Positions 1 through 11,285 of a DNA stretch of 64,000 nt are shown here, one piece after another. The notes beneath the pieces were generated by a model. That model made no database searches. It saw only the letters and a program-made list of their open reading frames with translations, and was not told the DNA's origin. Both the position numbers and the translations under genes were made by a program. The first letter of the stretch is position 1. Every line of letters begins with the position of its first letter. The stretch is from Tetraselmis striata. Its lineage: Eukaryota > Chlorophyta > Chlorodendrophyceae > Chlorodendrales > Chlorodendraceae. The stretch covers positions 99,748 through 163,747 of the forward strand of contig VCJN01001170.1 in assembly GCA_006384855.1 (NCBI GenBank), in the 5' to 3' direction.

Positions 1-205
1 ACGCGCATGCGTGGCAGCCTGCTCCTTTCGGGGCCGGCGCTCCGCTGCCAGCTCGGCACGCAGAGACTTTATCGTGGCCTCTACGGCTGCCTCCCGGCGC
101 TGCCGATCCTCCTGAGTCTCCCGTGCAAGTCTGGGGTTGGCTGGGCCGCTGCCGCTGGCATGGGTAACGCGATTTGCGCGGCCCGCAATTTCGGCTCTTG
201 TCCGT
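1..205 (-). other. Possible partial coding segment with coiled-coil composition
   Basis: Read on the minus strand, one frame stays open to the window edge. It gives a charged, Glu/Arg/Ala-rich helix-like stretch (for example REAAVEATIKSLRAELAAER) after a Gly/Ser/Pro-rich lead. This looks like a coiled coil of a gag-like or structural protein, but no family is recognisable. Its 5' side runs into a segment (about 183-257) that matches the outer end of the recombinase elements at 19.3 and 23.1 kb. The coding claim rests on composition alone. Confidence 0.25.
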
Positions 206-257
206 GTAAAACTGCCTGTGCAATCTTCTTGGCAAAATCAGACTCAACTTTGAAAAA
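183..257 (+). repeat. Solo B2-type terminal segment of recombinase element family 2
   Basis: About 75 bp match, in inverted orientation, the outer ends of the two family-2 elements at 19299-19372 and 23109-23185. The shared core includes the TGGCAAAAcCAGACTCAA block and the neighbouring segment around CGGTCAAGAGCCGAAATTGG. No other part of the element is visible here, so this is either a solo end or part of an element beyond the left edge. Confidence 0.55.
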
Positions 258-629
258 ATAAACGAAATACTGGGGTTTCCAACTCAGTTCCAGCCCCCTA
301 ATTAACTATTATCGAGATTTTAAATTACAATAAGGGGCAATTCAGACTAGAAACTCGGCCATTGCGCGTCGGATGATCTAGTGGTGACGTCGAGCTTTGT
401 CCATTTGGACAAATACTGGACATTTCACCCTCTTCAAAATATGTCCAAATGGACAAACGTTGACGCCCCCACCAGATCTTTCGATGCGCCATGGCCGAGT
501 TTCTATCGTCTGAAGTCCCCTTAATATCTCAAGAAAAAATATTTGGAGGTTCAGAAACCCGGAAAACACCCCAAGAGGACACTCCGGTAAACCCCCCTAA
601 TACCGGCTACCTATACACTAATATGTATT
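258..629. other. Intergenic stretch, nothing recognised
   Basis: No reading frame, splice structure or RNA gene is supported. A short sequence near 400-460 is repeated in inverted form: TGTCCATTTGGACAAATAC near 399 and ATGTCCAAATGGACAAACG near 440, both centred on the palindrome TCCATTTGGA/TCCAAATGGA. Confidence 0.4.
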
Positions 630-822
630 GGTCATATTGAGAATTATAGAGGTTTGAATTGCACGGGGCTAAGTACGACGGGTGTTACCCGACGTTACAA
701 TTCCGCCATACGCGGCTAGTACGCTAATGCCGGGTGCCCACGTCCATCCCTCACCCCGATATGACGCCCCGCGACGCGGCGGTGTCTCCACCTTCTGCCT
801 TTGCGCCAGCTTCCAGCTAGCG
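630..822 (+). repeat. A1 split direct repeat of family-1 element
   Basis: This 193-bp segment begins GGTCATATTGAGAATTA and ends CTTCCAGCTAGCG. It recurs nearly unchanged at 5250-5442 (A2 of the same element) and at 26706-26898 (A1 of the second copy). The equal length and shared edges define the repeat boundaries. Confidence 0.9.
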
Positions 823-932
823 CTACGGCATCAAGACTCTACCTCGCAGTCTCGTAAGGTGACACACGATCTCACAACGACGTTCGACGCCAACCGCTCG
901 CCGCGACTGCAATAACGACAGCAGACCGTACT

Positions 933-2070
933 ATGGACAACACACGGTTGCCTTGCGACTTGTACGATTCGGAGGGGTGCGGTGGAGGCAGCGCCGCGAG
1001 TTCGACGACTGACACCGCTAGCTTCACTGCGCTGGTGCAGCGGATGCTGCTGCGACTCGACGAGCTAAAATCCCGCACCTCTTCCATTCAACAACCACCT
1101 CCGCAGAAACATATTCCCGCGACGCCAGCCGACGGCCTCGAGGGTGACGACGAGGAGGACGACCCTCCCCGGTTTCCCTGCAAAATCTCCAGGCCACGCG
1201 GCGTTTATCGACCCGCGCGACTGGATCATCGACTACATGCCGCGGGCATACGCCGAGTCTATGCCTCCTGTAGGACTCACCAACCCCGGGCTGTGGAACC
1301 CACGCAACGACGAGTGGGACCGCTACCTCACCGACAAGAAGAAGCACGCGACGCGCGACGAGTATCGCCACCTGCTGTGCTTTGGATTATTTACCGCCGC
1401 CGCGCACGCGGCGCTCACGGACGCTGTGGCAACGCTTCGCGCGAAAAACGCCACCGCTCGCGACACCGCGGACGCCAACGACCTACTCGACTCCGCGATT
1501 CGCACGATCGCGACGTGCGGGCAGGCGGCTGAAGACCGGCTCACCTACCACAGCCGTTTCAAGTGCAAGAAGGCGCTTGTTACCGGCGAGGAGCGAGTCG
1601 TCGAGGGCCTCGTCTACTCCCGCTTCTTCGACACCACCGCCGCCGAGCGCTCCAGCAACGGCGTCGACGGCCTCCTCAACGCCCTGGACGACAAAAAGAC
1701 TCGAGGTCAGCCTCCACCAGGCGGCCAAGGCACACGCCGCCGCGCAGTTCAAGGGCAGCGGCAGCGGAGGGAGCGGAGGCGGCAGCGGCAACATCCGCAT
1801 CAAGGAGCAAGAGCGCGCAGAACACGCAAACCGCGCCACAAAGGAGAGGGCGGACAAAAACAAGGACAAAGACAAGATCAAAGCAAGCCTCAGCCGGCAA
1901 CCCTACGAGGAAGACTACTACCCCGCAGACCGAGGAGCAGAACTTACGGTGTGCCCCGCCGTTCAGAGTCATGCTACCCAAATTCAAGCTACATGCGACA
2001 CCGCGTGCGGCGGCAATGGCGGCAATGGCAAGACATCGGGGCGAGCGATCAAATCCTACGGTGGATTTAG
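933..2070 (+). pseudogene. gag-like protein of family-1 element, frameshifted
   Basis: The frame opening at 933 encodes an N-terminal region with an acidic EGDDEEDD patch. It then stops making sense near 1180-1200, and the homologous protein continues in the +1 frame: FIDPRDWI, then AESMPPVGLTNPG, then DEYRHLLCFGLFTAAAHAAL. The C-terminal part is Lys/Arg/Gly-rich (SGSGGSGGG, then a Lys-rich tail), as expected of a nucleic-acid-binding capsid protein. The second copy at 27.0-28.0 kb has the same +1 shift at the homologous site. The position upstream of RT supports a gag role; no catalytic motif is expected. Confidence 0.6.
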
Positions 2071-2088
2071 GAGGGCGTCCGGATCCCC

Positions 2089-3969
2089 TTCAAGCACAAC
2101 CGCCCCCCACCCAACTTCCAAAACGGCATCAGCATGCAGGACGCTACCCCAGCGCAGCTCACCTACCTCGAGGGCGAGCTTGCCCGCTTCGAAGAGTCCG
2201 GCGCGTGGGAGTTTGGCACCTGCCGCAAGTGGGTGTCAAGACTCTTTTAAGTACCCAAGCCCGGCGTCAACAAGTGGCGCTGCATCATCGACCTCCGCGT
2301 GCTCATTTCTTATTGTGTGCGAAAGCGGCTCAAGATGGAGACCCTACTGGGAGTGCGCCAACTAACCAGAAAGGGAGACTACATGTTCTCCTTCGACCTC
2401 CAAGACGGCTTCTATGCTCTAGGCATCGCGGAGGCGGACTGAGACTACTTCACCGTGGACGTCCGAGGTCCGCTCTACAGGCTCGTGGGTCTGCCAATGG
2501 GCTGGAGCCTCTCGCCCTATTACTTCGTCACGCTCACCCAAGTATTCATCACCCACCTGCGGAAACCCGAGCCCGAGCCCCCCTCATCGTCTACGCAGCC
2601 CACACGGAGCAAGCGCTACCTCCGGCGGACCAGGTGGGGGGGCGCGCATCCTACCTTACGTGGACGACTACCTCCTCTTCTCCGCATCGATGGAGCAGGC
2701 GCTTCACCTCCGTCAACGGCTTGCCAGCCTCCTCGACGCCTTGGGGCCGCAGCGGAACCCCACAAAGGGCTTTTGGGAGCCCTGCCAGTTCGGCAGGCGC
2801 CGGGGGGTGGACATCGACTCAGCGTCCGGCATGTCTACGCACCGGCAGACAAGCTGAACCGGCTATCCCGGCAGGCCACCCGGCTCATCGGCCGCGCCAC
2901 GCGGAACGCAAGGTGGCTCCCAGTGCGCGAGCTGCAGTCACTGGCAGGGCAGGCGCAATACCTCTTTCGGGCGATCCCGGCCGCAAGATTGTTCCTGCGG
3001 GAGCTCCACTCCGTGGTCGGCGACCGGTGGGGCGGGTGCGTCCGGGTGACGCCATAGCTGCGCCGCGACCTACAGTGGTGGGCATCGGTGCCCAGTCAGG
3101 CCAACGGCAAGCCCATCCACCGCCCGGTGGAGACGGCTTATCAGCACACCGACAGCTCAGGCTACGGGTGGGGCGGGGTGTTGAACGTAATGCTGTAGGC
3201 GCGGGGATTCTGGAGCTCGGCGGACGAGCGCCAACACATCACTTGGAAGGAGCTCAAAGCGGTCCGACTTGCCATGGAAAGCTTCCTCCCCCACCTCGCC
3301 GGGCGCAACGTCCTCCTGCACAAGGAAAACCATGCGGTATGTCACGTTCTGTCGGGCCTAACCTCACGCTCTCCCGAGATGATGGCCGAGCTGCGACGAC
3401 TCTGGTGCTTGCTGGACTCGCACGGCATCCACTTGCGCACGCAGTACATTCGCTCGGCAACGAATATCTGGGCTGACCGTCTAAGCCGGCACCTCGACAG
3501 CGACGATTGGCAACTCGACCCCCTCATGTTCGCGGAACTAGAGAGCCGGTTCGGCCCTCATTCCATCGACCGCTTCGCGTCCGCCCTCAACACCCTGCTC
3601 CCCCGCTACAACGCGGCGTGGTTGGACCCTACGTGCGAGGCGGTGGACTCGTTGCACCTGCCGGATGCGGACTGGCGCCGCGAAAACAACTGGTGCAACG
3701 CATCCTGGACCCTGCGGCACGACCTCGTGCAGAAGCTGCGGCAGAGTGGCGCAGCGGCGACCGTCATCGCCCCGCGATGGGAGGGCAAGGCGTGGCAGCA
3801 GGCTCTCACCGAGATGGCAGTGGAGGAGCTCACGGTGGCGCCGCGCGCCGGTTTGTTCCGGCCGGGACGGCGGGACGGGCGAGGTATGATCGGCAGACCT
3901 CACTGGCCCGCCGTGACTGTATTCCGCGTTCCTTTCCGGCATGGGTCTACGTGCGCCGAGGGGCCGTAA
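2089..3969 (+). pseudogene. Reverse transcriptase-RNase H of family-1 element, broken
   Basis: The RT domain (about 2090-2960) shows motif A as FSFDLQDGFY (about 2390), motif B as GLPMGWSLSPYYF (about 2490) and the YVDD catalytic box (about 2660). RNase H follows at 3065-3530, with HTDSSGYGWGGV, an ELKAV helix, and the catalytic Asp region altered to ENHAV. Beyond it lies the segment usual in DIRS pol proteins (DRFASALN, then NNWCNASWTL and IAPRWEGKAW). Stops interrupt it at about 2249 (TAA where copy 2 reads Leu-Met), 2442, 3055 and 3197, and a frame change lies near 2600-2650. It would prime and copy the element RNA if intact; here it is dead. Confidence 0.8.
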
Positions 3970-4101
3970 GTGCTACGCTATCCATGTTTCCGGGCAACGG
4001 CCACCAACTACCGGCTGTACGTGCGGCACCAGTACGAGCTGCAGCGGTGAAGTACCGCGTCGAGGTCGCGAGCTGTACGCACGACACCATGAGCTGATTC
4101 G

Positions 4102-5217
4102 ATGCGCCCATACATGACACGGGTTCTAGGGTCTAACACCCTTGGCGTCCAAACCTTGGAGCTCCTATTAGCTGCGTGGGCGCCGGCCACTGCGGCGTCT
4201 TACGCGAGTTGCATGAAGCAATATTTCCGTTTCTGCGAAGAGGAGCAGCGACCGGCCCTGGCTGCCGGCCCCGGGACTATGGCACGTACGGTACGTCACG
4301 TGGTTGGGCACCCTGGGGACGATGAAAGCCTCTAGCTTGCAGCCTTATACCTGTCGGCCGTCAACAACTTCTTCAAGGACCACGGCCGGGAGCCGATGGC
4401 TATGGGCGATCTGGTGAGCAGGGTCCGCAAGGGCCTTGCGGCGTCGCAGGTGACGCTAAACCGAGCTGATGCGGGCCGCCCCATTGCCCGCGCGCGTGGT
4501 GCTGAAAGTCTGGACCCTGGCAAAAGCCCTATGCCTGGAGCTGGAACCTACCTGGGGCACGGACCCAAGTACCGTGGTGCGCGTGGAGCTGTTCCGCCCC
4601 AGCCTGGCAGTCGTCGTGCTTTGTCTGTTTTTCTGCCGCGGAGGAGCGGGGGTGGAGTGTCATACGGGCGACCTCACGGTCGGCCCGGACGGCGGAATCC
4701 TCCTATACCACCGTGACCGGCAAGGCCAACGTGGCGCAGATGCAAGCAAGAAGTTGTTGTGTCAGCTGCCAGTGTCAACGCATGCCGACATCGCGGAGCT
4801 GCTGCACTACTTTGATGCCGCCCGTCAGGTGTTCGCCGGCGGCCGCGTGCTAGCGGCGCGATGGGCCATCAGGCGGCGCGAGGGGCATGCAAAATGGACG
4901 GCGGACACCCTCACCAGCTGGTTGCAACTGGTGCTGCAGTGCACGAGCCCTCCCCCCCCCCCCCCCCCCCCCCCCCCCCGCGGGGTTCGCGTGGACGTCC
5001 CATTCCCTCCGCAAGGGGGGCCACAACAGCCGCGTACGTGATCGGCGTGACGATGCAGAAGATCAAGTACTTCGGCGGCTGGGCGATGGAGTCTAGCGTG
5101 GTGCTCGACTACATCGACCCAACAGTGTTGCCGTGTCCGGCAGCCTTGCACCTCTTTGGTTGGATGACCCCCTGGGGCGGTCAACCAGCCAGGTTGCCAC
5201 GCCAAGTGGCGACATGA
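4102..5217 (+). pseudogene. Tyrosine recombinase of family-1 element, frameshifted
   Basis: The N-terminal core-binding segment reads AASYASCMKQYFRFCEEEQ and SSLQPYLSAVNNFFKDHG. The catalytic domain has the first Arg in FFCRGGAGVECHTGDL. Across a frame break it continues with a SLRKGGH-type H-x-x-R box, then KIKYFGGWAMESSVVLDYID, which holds the GGW box and the nucleophile Tyr. A poly-C tract (about 4950-4979) sits between the two catalytic halves and gives polyproline; the same tract is present in copy 2 at 38,458. The enzyme would integrate the circular cDNA. A frame change near 4990-5040 and others near 4270-4470 disable it. Confidence 0.78.
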
Positions 5218-5218
5218 T

Positions 5219-5553
5219 GGCAAAACTGCGAGCCCCCTGCTTTGCTAATGGTCATATTGAGAATTAAAGAGGTTTGAATTGCACAGGGCTAAGTACGACG
5301 GGTGTTACCCGACGTTACAATTCCGCCATACGCGGCTAGTACGCTACTGTTGGGTGCCCACGTCCATCCCTCACCCCGATATGACGCCCCGCGACGCGGC
5401 GGTGTCTCCACCTTCTGCCTTTGCGCCAGCTTCCAGCTAGCGCAACCAACCCTTCCCAACCCTTTCATGCGTGCTTTCGGGCCTGAGCCCCTGTTAAAAG
5501 TTGTAAGAGATCTGACACCGTTTTGGCAAGACTACGAGCCCCCTGCTTTGCTA
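5219..5553 (+). repeat. B1-A2-B2 terminal block of family-1 element
   Basis: B1 is 5219-5247 (GGCAAAACTGCGAGCCCC...), A2 is 5250-5442 and B2 is 5525-5553. A short unique segment (5443-5524) lies between A2 and B2. The block places a copy of the 5' repeat inside the 3' end, as needed to regenerate the element from a circle. Confidence 0.87.
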
Positions 5554-5861
5554 CTAATATAATATAGTGGCCATTCTTCGTACGTTGCGCGCGCCACTCG
5601 CCCCGCCCTCGCGTGCTGCGTGTTGGCCCACCGCCAGCTCGTCTTACACGCTACGGTAGCCACACACCCTCGTCAACTCGAAGGCCTGCAGGGTAGGGCA
5701 ACAACTAAGGGGCCTGCCGCCTCGACCCCGCAGACCTCCATCGTATCCAGCGCTTTAGCCGCGCGGTAGCACGGAGAGAGCATATCCAGCCGGCCGCCTG
5801 AACGCGCGGGGGCGGAGGGACGGAGGAAAACCCTACAGATAAGGCCTGACCGAGGAGCAAC
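5554..5861 (+). promoter_or_regulatory. Upstream region of the USP gene
   Basis: This 308-bp gap separates the end of the retroelement (5553) from the USP start codon (5862). It must hold the promoter and 5' leader. An AT-rich patch ACTAATATAATATAG (5554-5569) is the only TATA-like sequence seen. It sits at the transposon junction, so its role is a guess. Confidence 0.3.
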
Positions 5862-7685
5862 ATGTCTAGCCAACGCCGCGCTGCGGACTACTTGGAGTAC
5901 CGACAGCCCGGCAGCGGCAGCAGGTACTCGAGGGCCAGGCCGGTAGTAGGGAGGGTGGCTCCCAGCTGCGCGTTACGGTGCCTCCGCCGCCCACTCTTGC
6001 TGCAGCTTCTCCCCGGGTTGTCTCCAAGCATGCTAGTTGCAATGCTAGTTGCCATGCTAGTTGAGGCAGCTGCGACCCTCAGTGCCCATAAGATGGCAGT
6101 TGTCCGTTGGCCTGGGCTGTTGCCCCTCCCACCCCAACCCAACCCTCCTAACTGGCAGCTACAAGCACCCTGGTGATATGAAACGGGGGGCGCGGGGTGG
6201 AGGGAATGGCGGGGCCGGCCAGGGGGGGGGGGGGGGGGGGGGGCGTGTTTCAGGAAGGGGGAGGGAGGTCTTCCAGCGCCACCTACCATGTGTTGTGACG
6301 CCTGCCTGCCTTGGGGACTTTCCCCCCATATGTTGTGATGTCTGCCTTGGGGATTGTCCCCCAGCCCCTCTCCCTCCTGCCCAGCGGACTTGACAGCAGT
6401 CATGCTTCTGATACGCCTGCTGCTCCGGGGGCTAACCTCTGCTCCCCATGCGCTTGTCCCGGCAGCACGTACGCCCTGGCAGACCGCCTTGGGCAACAGG
6501 GACCTGTTGGCAGCCTGCGCGGGTCAAACGGGGCGACATCTCGGGTGAGTCTATGCCCCTTGGACTGTGACAGCGGCTGTGGTGCTAACTAGGCTTGCAG
6601 CTGTCGCGACGGCAGTTAAAGTCGTTGCGTAATACATCAGGGAGGAGGGCTAGAGAAGAGGAAGGGGGGGGAGGGGGAGGGGGGGGGGGGTTGATCGTTG
6701 CAGCGCCCCCTGGGTACGCACATGATGCCGCGTCATGTTGACCTCAGCGCTCTCCCCGCCCTCCCCCCCCCCCCCCCCCCCCCCCGCAACCTTGATCCTG
6801 CGCGGCAGGCCTACACGGGGATTCAGTCCTCTGGCTATGGGGTGTCGCGCACCACTTCTAGCGGCGCACGGACAGGCCTCACCGCGCCCAGCAGCAGCCT
6901 GTCCCACACCCCACACTACAGCAGCGCTGCGCCCTCCGCCACGCGCCAACTCAGCAGGTGCTCTGTCTGTTACCCAACCATCCATGCCATGCGTGCTGCT
7001 GTCCAAGGCCACCTCTCCCCCTGCCCTCTTGTTTTATCATCCATGGTGCCTGCAGGACCATGCCATCCCCCGCAACGCGGAGCGCCGTCACCACCTCCAC
7101 CGCAGCCAAGGGTTACCTGGCACGCAGCGGCACCGCCTCCTCGTCCTACACGCCCAGCAGTACCCGCTCCCAACGGCGGCAGACCCCGATCGAAAGCGAC
7201 CGCCGGCCTGCGCCCAGGATGACGGCCCGCACTTGCAGCATGCCGCGCAGCGTGAGCCCCGGCAGCAGCAGCGATAGTAGCAGCAGCAGCGGCGGCGGCA
7301 GCAGCGGTGGCGGACGCATGCCGCGCCGCAGCCGGGATGTGGCCCGCAGGTGTGCTGCGTCAGCCCATCCCACAAGCACTGTGCCAGCCCCCCGTCGCCC
7401 CTTGTCTCTGGGCCTGCCTCTGAGACCTCCCCTTTTGAACACAGACCCGCGGAGTCAGCATCCGTTCAGGAAGGAAGCGAGGCGCTGGCTTCTCTGTCGC
7501 TGTCCGGGAGCGTGAGTGCCTGCCCCTATCAAAGGGATGGGGAGGGGTCCTGCTTTGCGCCTTCATGTGGAACTGCCCAGCTTCATCCCCTGTGCATTGC
7601 GGCTGTCCCTCTGTGCATTTTCCCAGCCTAGCACAGTGCCAGCCTTCTACCTTCCAGAGGAGATACAATAAAAAAGGGGCGGGGG

Positions 7686-7716
<31 letters not shown>

Positions 7717-9961
7717 TTCCTCCCCAGTACACATCCCCAGTATACATCGCACAATATATGATTACAAATTAAGCCTCAAATCAGCCCTGCATGCAGCCTC
7801 TAGGATCATTCGGTTGTGCTATAGTTGCCCTCGGACTGGTAGTGTTTTATTCGCAGTGTTATGTTATTGCGTGGGCACGTCGGCACCCGCACAAGGTTCG
7901 CACAGCGCAGCAACAAGCAAACAATTGTGCCAGCCCGCATCCGCACCCAAACCCGCACGCGCACGGGCGGCGGGCGGAGGGGTAACAAGTCCATGGCGTG
8001 CTGATCTGTGCATGCCCGATGCGCAGCGTGGCAGCTACGAGGGTACTTCCAGCAGCGGCCAGCTTGCGGAACGCCGCGCATCAATCCACCGCGCGGTGGG
8101 CGAGATGCCAAGCGGCTGGGGCGTGAAGGGGCTCGCCAACCTGGGCAACACGTGCTTCATGAACTCCATCCTGCAGTGCCTGATGGCCATCCCGGAGGTG
8201 GTAAGCTTTTTCCACGGCGCCAAGTTGCCAGGCTCGGCCGCGGTGTCAGCTGCGTTTGCGGACCTGGTGGAAAGCGTGTGGGGCTCGCGCACCAGGGGGG
8301 GCAGCTTCACACCGCGCGCGTTCCTGAAGGAGGTATCGCGCAAGGACCGGCGCTGGGGCGGTGGCCGGCAGCACGACAGCCAGGAGTTTTTGCACTTCCT
8401 GCTGGAGGCCATGCAGGCGGAGCTGAACCGCGTCAAGGGGAAGCCTAGGTATCAGGAGCTCAAGGGTCAGGGCACGGAAGAGGAGCAGGTGCGGCATATC
8501 CCCCCCCCCCCCCCCCCCCCCCCCCACCAGTCCAGGGTAATTAAAGCATCGGGATGAACTGGGTTAGAGCCTTTGCCTGCAAAACCATGAGCCCAGGGTT
8601 CTCATGGTTTTGCCCTCGCCGCTGTCAATGATATTAAGGGGCGTACTCAAACCATTAGCCACGGGCTATACACAGCCTTATACCCGCGACTGCTGTATCT
8701 GTAGCTCAGTGAACGTACCCGCAGCCCAAAACCCTAGCGTCCTTAAATGCCCCGAACAAGAAGAGCAGCGAGCTCCCGACGCTGCTCTAAGCCTGCCGCA
8801 GCCGCAGCAATGAGGACTGAACATGTGCCATGCCTCCCCCTCCCCCCTTCCCAACCCCTGTGTGCCTTGTTGCGGATGCCCCAGGCGGCAGAGGCATGGG
8901 AGTACGCCCAGAAGTGGAACAACAGCGTCATTGATGATATTTTCGGCGGCCTGCTGCAGAGCACTGTCGTGTGCAGCGCTTGCCAGCACCCCTCCAACTG
9001 CTTTGACAAGTTTCTGGACCTCAGCATCCCCATCCCCTCGCGCAGCGGCTGCAGCATCGATGAGTGCCTGGGCTCGTTTACGGAGGTCGAGAAGCTGGGC
9101 AAGGTGGACGGGTACCGCTGCGAGAATTGTAAGTGCGTCGTGAGCGCTACAAAGCAGCTACAAATATACTACCTGCCCAAGGTGGGATACCCCCCCCCCC
9201 TCCCCCCCCCCCTGCGCATGCCCTTGGTGTCATCTTCTCTGCAAGCAGACGCCTCCTTCTTATGAGCATGTTAAATGGCACGGAGCACATGTGGCTCAAT
9301 ACTCATAGATCAGTTAGCGTGATTCTGTGCCGAGCATGTGCAATTGGGATGCACAATGTGCAATGCATGGGCATCTGAGGCCCAGCGCCATCCCACCACG
9401 CGGCCCAGCATCATCGGTGTGTCTGACAGCCCCTTCCCCTGCTTCGCCCATGCCCCAACACACAGATCCTCATGCTTCACCTCAAGCGCTTCTCGTCATC
9501 CAGTGGACTGGGCCGTTTCAGCAGCCTGAGCAAAAACAACGGCGCGGTGACGATATCGCTGCGCGGGCTGGACTTTGGGCCGTACTGCAATCCGCTGGGC
9601 ACCAAGTGCTGCGAAAGCACGGTGTACGACTGCATCGGCATCTCCAACCACAGCGGCAGCCTCGGAGGAGGCCACTACACTGCCGTGTGCCAAAACTTTA
9701 AGGTGTGTTGGCGGGCTTAGACCTGCATGATGGGCAATGCCCCTTTCACCCGGCGGCGGTCCTGCGCCGCGTCTGGCCGCAAGTTTCCAGGGTGACCGCG
9801 TTTCTGACAAGGCCCCCCACCCCCCTGTCCCAATGCCCTTAATCCTTCCCCAGGACCACAAGTGGTACAACTTCAACGACAGCCACGCCTCGTCGGACAG
9901 TGCACCCACAGGCAGCAGTACGTCGGCCTATGTGTTGATTTACCGGCGCCGCGGGCACTGA
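5862..9961 (+). CDS. Ubiquitin-specific protease (USP, peptidase family C19), nine exons
   Basis: Proposed exons: 5862-5923, 6466-6544, 6809-6957, 7056-7349, 7445-7511, 8027-8488, 8885-9181, 9466-9702, 9854-9961. All introns are GT-AG, the phases join, and the total is 1,755 bp (584 aa). The N-terminal ~240 residues are Ser/Arg-rich and low complexity. The catalytic domain then shows the Cys box GLANLGNTCFMNSILQCL, the QHDSQEFLHFLLEAM box, a Cys-x2-Cys pair of the zinc ribbon (CSAC, CENC), ILMLHLKRF, and the His box GSLGGGHYTAV. It ends WYNFNDSHAS...SAYVLIYRR. The protein should remove ubiquitin from substrates; the USP2/USP21/UBP-like short catalytic core fits best. Several introns contain poly-G or poly-C tracts. 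The start ATG is chosen because exon 1 joins exon 2 in phase; exons 1-5 are less certain than 6-9. Confidence 0.88.
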
Positions 9962-10019
9962 GCATGCTGCAGCCGCCTCTGGCAAAACATGCTGGATTCA
10001 TTGCAGCCAGCGAGAAATA
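9962..10019. other. Short tail-to-tail gap
   Basis: About 60 bp separate the USP stop codon from the last recognisable remains of the ATPase pseudogene on the opposite strand. No clear polyadenylation signal (TGTAA or AATAAA) is visible here. Confidence 0.4.
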
Positions 10020-11248
10020 GGAACCACTCAATCATATAAGATATATACGGTACTGCCCAGCAGAGTGATTCATTCCCATATTTAACTTTTTTGTTTGTTC
10101 ATCGCCATGCCAAGCAGCCTGAATTGCTTTATTGATTGAGAACGCCACCAGGGACACGCCGCCCATCAGCAAGCCGTACACCAGGCAGTCCATTATGTAT
10201 GTACTCCTTGATGAGCTGTGGTACGCTAAAAGCCGCTTAATCAGGTTGGGGCGCGCAGCCAGGCAGCACAATACCAATGGCGGAGCCTGAGCCGGTGGCG
10301 GTGCCGATGAGCATGGTGGCGATGGGGCTCAGCACAAAGATGGGGCAGCCCTGCTCATCCATGACGAAGCCCAGCGAGATGCGCAGCAGCTTGGCCTCCG
10401 CCAGATTGCCGCTCAGCAGGTGCACTGCAAGTTGCTGATGGACGCAAAGATGCGCCGTTTCTCACGTACCGCGCTCACGGCGGTGGCAAAGTTGCCCCCC
10501 CACCAGCATAATGTCCGCCACACCCTCGGTCACGTCGACCCATGGCAATGCCTACGTCAGCCTCCTTGATTGAGTCGTTCACGTTGTCGCTCGTCATGGC
10601 CACAACTTTGCTGTGGCGGCGGAATGCCTCCACCATGCGCAGCTTGCTCTCCAAGGAGCAGCGCGCCACGATCAGGGGCAGCTCCTCCACCTCCTCTTGG
10701 GGCTTGTGTTCACCACACCCTTGCCAGCGATGCCCTCTAGGATGATGCCGATCTCCGCGGCAATAGCCGCCGCCATCGCAGGGCGATCATAAGTCAGCAT
10801 GCGCACCACATTGCCAGCTGTAAGCCACTGTGCCATGGCAGGACGACTGGTTGTTGGGGGGATCAGCGCCAGCAGGTGCATGTCCTGCTCAATGTGGCTG
10901 CGCTCAGAGGCGGTGATGTCGGCACCATCGGCTGTTAGGGACAGGTTGGTGCGCTGAGCCACCGCAAGCACACGCAGGCTAGGGGAGGGCAAGCTGCCCA
11001 TGATGGCAGCAAGGGGCGTGCTGGCCATGGGGTTGCCAGCGCAGCGGGGCAGATTGGCCTCTGGGGCATCCTTGGAAGTTCACAGGCTGTTGCTTGTGTC
11101 CAAGTCGTATCAGCCAGTGCTCGTGGTATTGGAGTCAACATCAGAAGTCCTGCGCACCTGTCAGCCATCCTTGGCGGCTGGCAGGTTGGGAACGCAGTCG
11201 CGGATGCTGTAGCTGATCTTCCAGTCCAGCTCCATCAGCGCCATCTCA

Positions 11249-11285
<37 letters not shown>

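Larger units (their letters stand above)
630..5553 (+). mobile_element. PAT/kangaroo-like DIRS retrotransposon, complete but decayed (family 1, copy 1)
   Basis: Domains run 5' to 3' as gag-like, reverse transcriptase, RNase H and tyrosine recombinase (YR). The ends form split direct repeats: A1 (630-822), then the genes, then B1 (5219-5247), A2 (5250-5442) and B2 (5525-5553). A1 and A2 are both 193 bp and nearly identical; B1 and B2 are both 29 bp. This A1...B1-A2-B2 layout is known from PAT-like DIRS elements, which integrate through a circular intermediate using YR and make no target-site duplication. Several frameshifts and in-frame stops mean the copy cannot encode an intact polyprotein. 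A second copy starts at 26,706. Confidence 0.88.

Noticed and set aside
630-5553. Family-1 element as an LTR (gypsy/copia) retrotransposon
   Set aside because: It has a tyrosine recombinase in place of an integrase and split repeats instead of LTRs; no protease or DDE integrase is present.
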